From Bradysia coprophila (Eukaryota > Arthropoda > Insecta > Diptera > Sciaridae), in contig NW_023503608.1 in assembly GCF_014529535.1 (NCBI RefSeq), positions 6,932,501-6,996,500 of the forward strand: a DNA stretch of 64,000 nt, written 5' to 3'. Position numbers and translations under genes: made by a program. The notes beneath the pieces are model-generated. The model saw only the letters and a list, made by a program, of their open reading frames with translations, was not told the origin of the DNA and ran no database searches. Shown in pieces: positions 24,401 to 34,792 of this stretch. Position 1 is the first letter of the stretch. Each line of letters starts with the position of its first letter.

Positions 24401-27400
24401 CCATGTAGACCTTAATGGAAGTGAAATGTTTCTCGCAGAACTGTTGCACGGTGTCGCGCATAATTTGATATGGTTCGAACGTACTCATTCGCTGATTGAT
24501 TATGCTGGTATTGGCATTGATAAGGGTAACACTCGTGTTATCCGTTCGTCTCGATGTTATCGTCATTGGACCCGATACACTAACCTCGTGATTATTCTAC
24601 AAAATGAAAAAATCGTCAGTGATGAGCTGAACGAAATGTATCGCCTGAACATTACATTGGATGCGGAACTCAAAGTGGAATTGATCGGCAATGTCATTAC
24701 GGACTTCTGATTTGTTGGAAATGTTGGCGACGCAGGTGATGCATGATGCACCGATATGGCATTCTGTTGTAGCCCAATCGATCCGGTTGACTGATTCAGT
24801 GCATTTCCGCTGAGTTTTCCGAGTGCACCCGTCGATCCCATCAATGTGGACGGACCCTGTGAATGTGGACGCATTCGGGGCGACGTTGTCTTGTTGTGTC
24901 TGTTATCTTTAGTGTCTAAAGTTAAAACCGTTACGCCACCAGACGTAATTTTGGTTGATGGTATGCCCCATTTGTTATGGCCTGTGATGATGACGTTACT
25001 GCTAAGTGGCGGTACTGGTGTTACGTAATTTGAGGTGCTGACACCGTTTGCTTCAAAATTTCCTGGAAGATAAGAGTTTTTAGTTAAAATATTTTCACCT
25101 AACGCTTCATGTGCTTCGCTCACCACTGGAAGTGAAATTGTTATTGACAATTGCCGCATTAGAACCACCGTTTTGATTAATTTGTTGCGACGAGCTAAGT
25201 CGAGTCATACTTTTGTGAAGACCGCCCACCGATCCGCCTGCAATAGTAAAAAAGATTCTGTCAATCGTTTTCAATCGATCACTGGGTTCGATGTACCAGC
25301 AACAATGTTCAATCGAGTCATACTTCTGTGTGTGTTTCCCGCCGAATACAAACGTCCTGTGCTTCTGGAATCACCCAGTTTGGCCCGTCTAGTGTATCCA
25401 GTGTGCGGAGCTGTTGGAGATACCACAGAAGCAGCAGTCACATTGCCGGTAGATGTTGTTCCCGTTGAAATTGGTGTTGTTGTGACGCTGGACGTATTAA
25501 TTGTAACGACGTGTCCACTAGTGGTTGTATTTTGACTAGACGTGGACGCCACTGCATTTGTGCCATTTAACGTAACAGTGGACAGCACCATTTTCGCAAT
25601 ATTGCGACCGGGTGTTAGTGCTAAATTCGTCGACGGACTGATTTCTTGTGATGGAGAATTTAGTTTGACTATTGTGACACCACCTTTGATTTGATTGACT
25701 TCACTGTTTTGTGATGATGTCGCAGACGATTGACTGAATTGGTTCGAATTTTTATTAGTTTTGTCAAAAACGACCGACTGGGTCGGATTTCTGTGCTTTG
25801 CCATTTATTTTACCTTAATAAATTATTTCTATGACGAACGCATGCTAAAACTTTGTCAGTAAACAGAATTGGATAAGTAGAGCATAACATCGTAGCTTCA
25901 TGCAATAATACTGTTTGTGATGTACGATCGGCATGCGGAAGATGCTCGAGCACAAAGTCAAGTGCGAATTGAGCTTTTTCCTGGGTATATTGAGCAAAAT
26001 TTAGTTTTTTTTTCGTTAAAATTAATTAATTAAATTGAAAAAAATTCGTTTCGGGAAAAGTATCAACCAATCGAAGTTCCATGCATTTCCGACTTCTAAC
26101 AATTACATCTCAATTCATAGCTCAATCAATTCAATCAATTATTATAACAGAGGACTCTCAAGTAAAATTCTGAAATGCGTAGAACTTTTTACAGGCAACG
26201 CTGGTCAATCTTTTCTTTCGGAAATTCACTTAAAACAATCAAGCGTTTGCATAGACGCACGACATGAAAAATGAGAACACTTTACAATCAATTGATCTCA
26301 CAACGAAACATTTACCTTGTTCACTTTTCCAGCTGTCGATAGAATTTGTGCGGCTAACGAAATGGTTGACGGAGTTTCCTGTGTTGCTTTTTTGATTTTA
26401 TCAAAATGATCTAAAACTAGTTCCGGCCGTTTATCAGTCAGCTTCAGAAGTACTTGCATCGTAGCCGCTATCGTCGATACCGTAGCTGTGTTGGTTAGAT
26501 GTTCGCACAATTGAGATACACTTGTCTCAAGAACCTGAAAAGACACACGTTTAATGTAGTATCATTTCACCAGTCCGTTGCGTTGAGTTAAGTTCCATGG
26601 AATTACTTACATTGGAGTCGTTTTGCACCATTAGAGCGAACAGTTGCAGTAGCGCTAATCTCTCTTGTATATCACATACGGGTAGTAAAGAAACTAACAA
26701 AGCTGCATGAGGCGTCAGTTGTTCCGGAGACACTTCATAAATTTGTGATAGAAGGCGACAAAGTCCATAATTTCCAGCCGATATTGAATCCAAAATAGCT
26801 TGAATGTGTGAGCTTAATAAGTACGCATACTCAATGGCAGCCAGGGATAAGTAGCTGGCCAGATTTTTGCTCAGTTCCTTATTTCCTTTTCGCAAGAATT
26901 TAACCGCCACTGGTAGTGCTATTTCCATGACCGTCTTTTTATTGTAATTCTGAAATCGAAATCTTTGTAAAATCAGTTTGCACAACCGAAAAACACCCAA
27001 AATTACCAAAAATAAACTGGAAATTATGTCAGCCGAAATTTTAGCATGCGGTGGATCCTCTTTGTTCGACGATGGCTGCAAATTGTGTTTGAGGCACGTA
27101 TTGAGTAAGCTGACCAAAGCATTGCAGTGTCGTTCGGCCGTTTTTGTTTCGCGTATGCAGGATAACACTCGAGTCACACATATCTCTACCACTGATTGAT
27201 CGTTATTGTTTTTCAAATAGTCGGGTTGCGAAATAATCGAATCGATTTCGGTAAGCTGGAAGGATAGTTTTAATAGAATTTTGGTTGTGCTCACCGTAGC
27301 TTCACAAAAATCAAACTGTTCTTAACAAAATAATAAATTGTTACTGCAGTGAGCCTTTAAAAGCTAGTAAAGAATAGTTATTCTCCTAAAGAATGCTGAA

Positions 27401-28584
27401 AGGCTATTTTAGCGAATGAGAGGAATCGAATATAGTGTTATGATCGGAGCGAGACGACCGAATACCAGTTATTTAGTACTCCATGTCAAAGTATTTGGTT
27501 CTCTTTCAACATCTTACGATGAGAGCGAGAGGACCGAAGACCAGTTAATTATAACTTGCCTCTCATCATAACACTCTCTTAGCACTTAAGAACAACATTT
27601 TTCCTATACGACGTTGTGAAAGCTTTTTCTTCCCGTCGAAAAATTACGTCGCAGAGTTGCTATTTGCCAGGCATGACAATGTAGGTTTATTTGCGGTTTT
27701 TGACTTGTAGGGAAGACTACAAAAGTCGAGTCGCAGCAAGAATAGCAGATGATTAATACCACAAAAAGTTTACAAAAGTTAGTTTAGTGGATCGGACAGA
27801 TTTCTATTTTATGGTTTCACTTTATCTTCGAAGCTTTTAAGTTTTGTTAGTGCTATTTTCTAAAGTCTAATTTTTAGACTCGTAATTATAGGATTTGTGA
27901 ATTTTTTTATCTCTCCACACCTTGCTAAGACATATAGCAGAGCATAACAGACACACAAATTACAAAAAACAACCTTTGTAATGATATACGGAAGTAGCAG
28001 TGGCGTTAATTTCTAGTTTTATCGAAATCACATTAATAAAGTAACAGATAATTGAGGAGCCTCAATTCGAAAGCATTCGTTACTTTCGGGAAGAAGAAAT
28101 TGAAGGATTTGTTACAATGAAATCGGTAGCTCTATAGCAGCCGTTGCAGGCTCAGAAACCTTGGAATAGACGCGAGAATATTTTATATCTTCGTTAAAAT
28201 TCCGCGCAATTTTTTTTTGGAATGAAACAACAATTTTGAACTTAACATTCAGTCGACAGCAACGACAACAAAAATATTCCTAAGACATGTCTATTTCGGA
28301 GGTTTATTTACATTATTTTTTCGCGAGATTAAAATAATAAATTTGATAAGAAACTATGTCACTTCTCGGTAGTCACGCAAGTACTGTATATTATTTGGGT
28401 AAGGTTTACTAGTTTTTTCTCTCCGTATGGGAGATATGGATAAACAAATATTTGCGAAAAAAAAAATCTTTCAACTTACCACTTGCGTTAAATCGTTCAC
28501 GATTTCATAATCAGCAACCGAAAATAGATCACCAGCTCTAGATAAGTCTCGTTTGGATAGTACTTTCGTAAACAAATCGTGCAT
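21470..28584 (-). CDS. melt: Melted, PH-domain adaptor protein (15 exons, 1033 aa)
   Basis: Minus-strand exons: 28584-28480, 27255-27007, 26949-26611, 26534-26316, 25980-25814, 25733-25297, 25237-25124, 25062-24656, 24596-24353, 22629-22478, 22405-22212, 22136-21920, 21855-21809, 21741-21606, 21544-21470; total 3102 nt, all phases agreeing. The N-terminus [20 protein letters not shown] is the conserved Melted start. An alpha-helical, armadillo-like region follows (about residues 36-310), then a long Ser/Thr/Asn-rich linker (about 360-680), a conserved C-terminal block ([15 protein letters not shown]) and a PH domain (about 914-1009; [17 protein letters not shown] to [16 protein letters not shown]). 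In Drosophila, Melted links Tsc1 and FOXO to the membrane, tunes insulin/TOR signalling and fat storage, and takes part in R8 photoreceptor fate choice; the vertebrate homologue is VEPH1. Size is close to the fly protein (just under 1000 aa). Another gene lies in the intron 22630-24352 on the opposite strand. Confidence 0.95.
22820..22978 (+). CDS. Possible 52-aa small ORF inside a melted intron, unknown function
   Basis: ATG at 22820 opens a frame starting [20 protein letters not shown] and ending APAMFE, stop at 22976-22978. It lies between a melted exon (minus strand) and the nested OSCP1 homologue (plus strand), about 165 bases before the OSCP1 start. Composition is protein-like but no family is recognised. 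It may be a short upstream frame on the OSCP1 transcript, an exon of another gene, or chance. Confidence 0.2.
   Translation: MEGSGNITKIQTGNEKLAIIVVDVVNIQESLFDFEKSIARKTVANVAPAMFE
23145..24230 (+). CDS. OSCP1 (organic solute carrier partner 1) homologue nested in melted
   Basis: Exons 23145-23253 and 23320-24230, giving 339 aa. The start [20 protein letters not shown] and DQRLKAQ match the conserved OSCP1 N-terminus (LNLGGEMLY, DQRLRAQ). Further conserved stretches are [16 protein letters not shown] (around residue 100), a helical region, the segment [14 protein letters not shown], and a C-terminal ELLKMLDEN like the family's LLxMMDEL end. The 66-nt segment 23254-23319 begins GTATAG and ends TTTTCAG; it has no in-frame stop and a length divisible by three, but it breaks the match to the family (KSAQ then VLRDL), so it is read as an intron. 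If retained it would add 22 residues. OSCP1 proteins are linked to solute transport and cilia; the role here is inferred. AATAAA follows at about 24271, before the next melted exon on the other strand. Confidence 0.85.
   Translation: MSKGNLFLVLNLGCEMLYVIDQRLKAQRITLEKSAQGIATISEQKLKISCHKSILLFSVLRDLTCVLLDPKFLAQFLHQHPDEHLLTPHQIRILLSDIACCSLMRLDINSMDKLWDLMVMVFKWQLTVSSNDPQRLVDITFRHMDGVGRLIPETRKTMLIDCGKRLIIEYWDEITDKNVVVQSVAQFLQPFNVKISILIRLGFQRTDSTFETNIGDREHFQYYVNNVGENIYAKHAYSVVRSMVDRTQKEKPAENSREIDSLVEQLNINRNSTTVESDDSRCGHILDDVSFNFMNENCAENSHQSATAIDEKSEFVRVERSVTANLESIMEQFRLESKEHPDKAAQSIDVTEELLKMLDEN
27440..27600. repeat. Imperfect direct and inverted repeats in melted intron 1
   Basis: GGAGCGAGACGACCGAATACCAGTTATTTA (about 27452) recurs in diverged form at about 27523 (GAGAGCGAGAGGACCGAAGACCAGTTAATTA), about 71 bases apart. 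AGTGTTATGAT (27434) and ATCATAACACT (27568) bracket the pair as an inverted repeat. Probably a small transposon remnant. Confidence 0.5.
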
Positions 28585-28879
28585 TTTCCTGTGTGGTAAG
28601 TGTCTTTTTTGCACTTATACAGTCTTATCGGCTGTTGGCACTTATAGGATGATGATTCTCTGCAAATAATGACAAGTTTTTGTTTTATGGTATCGGTCAG
28701 GTTCAAGTATTCAATCAATTGTTGGACTGTAGCATTTTTGTTTTAAACAAGAAATTCGATTCGGGAACTGAGAAAATGAATCAATCGAAATCTCCTTACT
28801 AGTTTAGGATTTCCGGTGTTTTTGTGAGTTCAATGTTAAGATCAAGAATTATTTCTTAACTGGCTAGGCCTCAGAGACC
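28585..28879. other. 5' flank of melted
   Basis: Upstream of the melted start codon (minus strand). Likely 5' UTR or intron of a 5' UTR; nothing else recognised. Confidence 0.4.
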
Positions 28880-29160
28880 TGATTGTTCTTTCTTATGTAG
28901 CATCTCTGAAGTGGAATTGGGCAAGACACATTGCGAGATAGACAGACGAGCGTCGGACCAAAACCATAATGAATTGGAGACCACCAATGACACGACCAAT
29001 GGGCAGACCACCAGAGAAACGGAAGTACTTGAACGAGCGAATGGAGGGGACAAAACTGACAGCAAATGGCAATCATTCATAATGGAAGACAAAAGGGGGA
29101 GGCCTACATCCAGTAAGGGATATCAACAGGTTGATTAAGAAGAAGCAGAGGTCCTTTAAT
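28880..29160 (+). mobile_element. Degenerate LINE 3' end remnant
   Basis: The plus strand reads W-R-P-P-M-T-R-P-M-G-R-P-P-E-K-R followed, after a stop or frame change, by G-G-L-H-P-V-R-D-I-N-R-L-I-K-K-K. Arginine/proline-rich RP-GRP segments followed by a short conserved tail are common at the C-terminus of non-LTR retrotransposon ORFs. The fragment is short and frame-broken, and the family is not assigned. Confidence 0.35.
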
Positions 29161-30752
29161 CAATTACTGGCACTTGGAACTTGGATAATCATCTAGTATA
29201 TTAGAGATACATTTTATCCCATTGACGAGAGTTAATTTCCCTTTTTTTCTGGCTGGAATTTCTTTAGTTAAAGCTTTGGTCTTATATTTCGTCACTGAGT
29301 TAGATACGAGAATATTTAAATTTAACACATCCCTGGGGTTTGTTTTAGTTGTTTTAGTTCATTAGGGAACTATAGGTGCGTTTTGACGATTTACAAACAG
29401 ACAAATTACAGTACGTCGTGAATGCAATAAATGGTTTCTGTTTCGGTGCTTCGGGTGAGATAAGTGCCGCATAATTATCTGACGATAACTCTACATGTTT
29501 CAGCTCTATGATATCAATTAATCAACCTGGAACACCGTATCAAACACCGTAAACCTATACAATTTCGAATGAGTCAATGTGACATACAGATCAACAAATT
29601 CTGAACTGAATTAAGAAAACTGGAAAATCCATTGACAATGCCACAATGGTAACCATTCATCCGAAACCACAGGTACGCCAAAATTATTAGTTTCGTACAA
29701 TTGTGCGATACTTATGAATTATTAATAACAAAGAATAATATAAATTTAATGAAGTCGTCTCATTCATACCACACATAATAATCACCTTTTTAACGTTCCA
29801 CATAAATAAAATATGAATGTGTCGTCCACACTGTTTGTTGTGTGTAGTCGAACAAACGATTTTCTTCGAGAATTTTTATACTTTTAACATAAATACCAAT
29901 CAATCATTTCGTTCGTCAATACTTTTTCGATTTGCATAAAGCAAACGGCATACACACCGTTTTTCCACAGAAATATGTCACTGGCTGACACAGACACCAA
30001 TTCAAATTTATGTAATTTTGAATTGCACATATAAATTTAGAAAATTCCTGAAATAGTTTTCAGGAAAATTCTTTACTTCTAAGAGTTATTTTCGTAATTC
30101 AAACATTCCTCACATATTATTTCACTTGATCTTTACTTGCAATACATAACTAGTTAGTTACAAGTCAACTGAAGTATGTTGGAAAAGAGCATCAAGCAAA
30201 ATATAAACTAACTGTCTGTCCGCGGATGGATAGTAAAGTGTACTGACCTTTTCGTTAAAAAAGTTATTAAATCACTTTGAAAGAGATGGTTAGTGTTGAT
30301 ATAGTGTGCATGTGTGATGGTTGTGTGGTTGTATGGATATTCAGTTGCATATACATATCCATACATGTATGTTTCATTCAATTAAATTCAGAATTTTAAA
30401 CTAACGAGTCGCATTTATGCCGGATCTCATTGAAGCAGAAGCATACATATCAAACCGAAATTAATGGACGGATTGTAATCAATGGTTTTTTGTGATGGAA
30501 CATTGTAGTGCAGTTGAATTTGAAATTTTGTTAATCCTTTTCTGAAGAGAAAATTCATCGAAGGATTTACAATTTACAATTTACAATTTTGAGGGACTGT
30601 TTTAAAGCTTGGCTAGCTCAAGAACAATTTTCATTTTTTTAAAAAAGCTCGTCTAAAAGGCTATTTTATATTATCGTTGATCTTCTGTGTTAAGCCAAAA
30701 GAACGGTTAGCTTTGAAAAGCTATTGAGAGCTTTGGTATTATTATTTTTTAA
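29161..30752. other. Intergenic, AT-rich, no gene seen
   Basis: No protein-like frame with family resemblance on either strand. Nothing further recognised. Confidence 0.4.
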
Positions 30753-31022
30753 ATCCAATTCAGGGCCTATTTTAAGGAATTTAATCTCCAAAAATTCTTA
30801 AAATTTCACAAATTTCACAAAAATTCTTAAAATTTCAAAATTTTGTTTTCTGTTAGATCTCATTCCGAAGTAATCAGTTAAGCTCAAAGACATGAAGAAC
30901 AACTAAAAAGACAGTAAAAACGATGCAATCTGTTGTGTTCTTAGATGAAATGACGAAAAGCGATGGAAAAATTTGAGAATTTTTGGAAATTTAATTTCCT
31001 TAAAATAGGCCCTGATCCAATT
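30753..31022. mobile_element. hAT-type MITE with perfect 8-bp target-site duplication
   Basis: Element 30761-31014 (254 bp) starts CAGGGCCTATTTTAAGGAAT and ends ATTTCCTTAAAATAGGCCCTG, giving terminal inverted repeats of about 20 bases plus imperfect internal pairing (AAAAATTCTTA against TTTTTGGAAAT). Identical 8-base flanks ATCCAATT occur at 30753-30760 and 31015-31022. An 8-bp duplication with CAGGG ends is the signature of hAT transposons. There is no coding capacity, so this is a non-autonomous copy. Confidence 0.9.
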
Positions 31023-31129
31023 TGAATTCCTGGAAATTAAAAAAAATGAAACACCACACAAACATACCCAATCACTTCCCACTGATCAATAACTTTGTAA
31101 GAATTATTTTCACCGATTTATATTGTTTT

Positions 31130-31925
31130 TACAAAAATCCAAAATGGCGGCCGGCGGCCATTTTGTTAGGAGGTGGAAAGTAGTACGGCTACTTTACATT
31201 CGTTAGTACCTTTCAAACAAAAAAAAATTCATGAAATTTGGTCAAATTTTACTCGAGATATTAACAAAAAACAGCACCTTCACTGTACGGCCGAGTAGCC
31301 ACATATAAGCTCACTCCAAGAGACCTAGCTCACGCTCCGGTGAACCGAATTTCATGAACTTTTTTTCCCTGATTGGTCAATACCTATCTAATAAAGCAAA
31401 ATCTATCTAAATCCGTTCAAATTTGGCCAACGTTCAAGCAAAAACGGGTTGCCGCCCTGTACCTAGTTCACACCAAGGGGTCTAACTCACGAGTCGGTCA
31501 TCCAATTTTCATTTCTTTTTTTTCGTCGATCGGTATTGTAAATACCTTTCATTTGACGTATCACTTACAAGTGTAGCCTTTAAATGGCCAGAGATATCTT
31601 CGGAAAACGTTAAATCACTTATGGGGCCCCAGCTGGGGAGAGGTCGACCCAAAATCGCCCATCTTCGAACTTAGCCTCACTATTTTGACTATCTTTCAGG
31701 GAAAAAAAAATTTTTGAAATCGGATTTGATTTACTCAAGATATCGACGTTACAGACAGACGGACAGAGGGCCCAAATTTTTATTGCGGATTCGTCATCTA
31801 TGAACATAGGCAAACACTTTGCCCTTACCGTCTGCTTCGAATTCCATCAATTACACACGGCATCGTAATCCTATAAGCCCCTTCGTACTTCGTACGGGGC
31901 TAAAAACTCGGGATAGCTAGTAAGA
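31130..31925. mobile_element. Probable non-coding transposon remnant ending in a GACAGACGG motif and hairpin
   Basis: From about 31130 the sequence changes character (GGCGGCCGGCGGCC, repeated TTCATGAAATT-type phrases and CCTAGCTCAC/GTCTAACTCAC phrases). Near the right end lie ACAGACAGACGGACAGAGGG (31751) and a hairpin AGCCCC...GGGGCT (31878-31903), then CTAG at about 31916. The same order, GACG-rich repeat then hairpin, is seen at 21043-21171. A Helitron/Helentron-like non-autonomous element is one possibility. No protein is encoded. Confidence 0.4.
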
Positions 31926-34792
31926 AAACGCTATGTATTAGGACAACAAAAGAAAATCACAAAAGAAATTGGAAACTCTGACTACAGTCGAGGTCGACAC
32001 TTGGCAATAAAGTTAAAATTGGTCAAATATTGAGATTGTGTTTGAAACTTCTGAATCTGATTTTTACGTAATAATGAGCGAAAAAACCACTGTCTTTACT
32101 TTAACGTCTATTGGGCCAGAACAATAAATATATTTTGTTTGCATCAATTTGGGTGAGTCTTAAAAATGTGACAATAATAAAAACAACAACAAGAGTGGGC
32201 GCAACAAGTAGAGTTCCTCCGCTTTACGTTCGCTATTAAGATACAAATGTCATACCAATAAATTATTCAAAGAACGAGTGAGTCAGAAGCATTACAACAC
32301 AACAATAATGACTATATTCCCGATGACATCAAAATCTAAATATTCAACCATTCAAGTCAAAAATTTTTTGCATTAGTTCATATAATATTGAACGGAAAGC
32401 TGGTGAAGTACTTCTCGGAAATGACAAATTGTTACCAAGTAATAGCCAAAATGAGTAACGACTTTTCAGTTTTGTCTACTTGATTAACGTTGAAAACTTT
32501 AATTGGACGATCTAATCAATAAGGATCGCGAAAGGGTCATTAGTAAAACACAAACATGCTAAAAATTCGGCTTTCGCCGACAAGCAAACCTACTGCTGTC
32601 TCATTATATTTGTACATTGAATTGTTAAGAAATTTTATGTAATAAGCTTTTCAAATTCAAAGCGCCGGATTACAGTCGGCTAGAGAAATTCATAAAATAT
32701 CGAAACTAATATGAAACACGAAATACAAATTTCATGATGGAAAAACCTGATTGGCTAGCTGATTGCATACACTAAATCAAGACTTTGAACATTATTGCTT
32801 TTTATCTATTTGCCAAGCAGTATATTTGCAATCAAAATTTTAAAACAAAAAATTAAAAATTTCTCGAGAACGTAACCGCCAGACATGGAAATTATATACA
32901 TGGTTAATTGCCACGAACTGAAAAACTAGACTGTAAATCAAATGGAAAAAGTTTTCTCTCGTAAAATGACAAAATTTTCAACGATTAAAGAGCGCATTTG
33001 AAAAATTATCAACTTTTCTTTTGGGAAGAACCGAGGTACCTAACACATTAATATAGACACACAGAAGCGAAGCAGGTCTTAAAGATTGTAAAATATACTT
33101 ATATCAACTTTCGTATAAGAATTGAACAGAGACGGATATACAGCAGCGCGTTCATACAATTTTTTTTTTCCAAATAAATTATTGTCTCGTTTAGAGTCTA
33201 TATAGAAAGTTGACAGGTAGGTTTTTGTGAAGCAGGTAAATGGTAGATAGGTTTAAATACACTTTTTTGTTCCGAACAAAATGAAATTCATTCAGAAATT
33301 GTACTATATCCGATTTCGTGAAATTCATATCACCATCAATTTCTATCATATTTCAGCGGAAACACTCGAAATTTTTATTATAATCAGCACTTACAATCAC
33401 ATTTTATCGTTCATCTGAGTTTTATCAATCCGTCATTGCGTTTACGGCATTTATATCTTTACACAAATAAAAAAAAAATTAAACGAAAAAAAAATGAAAC
33501 TTGAATGTCTCTCCGATACAGAAATAGCCAAATGGAACACGGATGAATCCGAAATTTGTATTTTTTGTTTATTTGTTACTCATAAAAATGCAACACGTAA
33601 CACACTCTGTCGTTTTGTTATAAATTTTTGATTATCAGAGAGCTCCGTGTCTGCGCGCCACTTACAATATTTTATAACTAATTTTATTTTCGCACCACAC
33701 TCAAACACTGACTGCTAGAGCCGAGCAGCTGATCTCCTTTAGGATGGCTTTTTCGTTGCTGATACATTCGAATTAGATTTTTTTTTATTTGGAATACGAT
33801 ACGATCCATCAGAGTGTTAAAATATTGTTATTATTATTGTGTCTGTGGTCGAATTCGAAAATAAATTTTGTTGTTGATTGGAAAGAGACAGGCAGATACT
33901 TCAACTGGATGATATTAATGCTGATGTTTTACACACTTGGTTCGGATTTATATTTTATCTTTTCGCTGTCGATGATGTTGTTGTTGACTCTCTTTCAAAT
34001 TGTCTTTTGTTTCTATAAATGATCAACAGGTGTGCATTGGGCGATAAAGGTAACATATGTAGTAAGTATACGGTATGGAGTTTGTTGTATAGTTTACCAA
34101 TTGCTTTTTGAAAAAAAGGTGGTGCTCAAAGGTAACGAGAAAATGACACAGGGTAAAAATAGTCCATCAAATAAAAGGGTTCATCAACTGATCTATGGTA
34201 CCTATGGTATTCAATAAGAGAACAAGCAATCTTTTCGTGCTTCGGGCCGAAAATTACGGCAATTTTGCATTTTTTACTCGGATTTTCGGCCCTTTGCATA
34301 AAAAGTACGTATAGCACTGTCTTGGACGATTGATTTAAGGCACTTCTAAAATCAATCATCTGAGACACATGCGTAAATAACTATTAACTATTAACTAACG
34401 CATGCTTACACGTTTTTCTTTAAGGGAATCAGAGGTTTCTAACTAGGGCCGAGAGTGAGTTCTGGAACTGAATTCGCTAAAATAAAGCTTTCATCATAAG
34501 TAAGGAACAATGTTTTCTCTATAGTTAAAGAACCAATACTTATGTAAGTAGTTACATGAGTTAGATGGGTTTATAGTAGATTACAGCAGAGCCTATGTAA
34601 ATGAGTAATACATGTGTGCGATGTTTGTGGCGTGTGAGCCGAAGGCGAACCGCCTAATTTACCTATGACAATTCTACTTTTAGGTGTCATTAAGAAAAAG
34701 CGATATCACGATAAAATCGACGAGCTTTCGCAAAACTAATCACACCGAATCCACTTTAATGAAATATACTTCTCAGTTAAAAAAGAAAATAT
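31926..34792. other. Intergenic, AT-rich, no gene seen
   Basis: Nothing with family resemblance on either strand. A short less AT-rich patch at 33650-33750 (GAGAGCTCCGTGTCTGCGCGCC) might be a promoter or 5' UTR but is unsupported. Confidence 0.4.

Noticed and set aside
25173-25535. Plus-strand 120-aa frame
   Set aside because: It is the antisense shadow of the low-complexity linker of melted.
33789-34022. 77-aa hydrophobic frame resembling a membrane protein
   Set aside because: Leucine, phenylalanine and methionine come from T-rich DNA; no family match and no supporting gene context.
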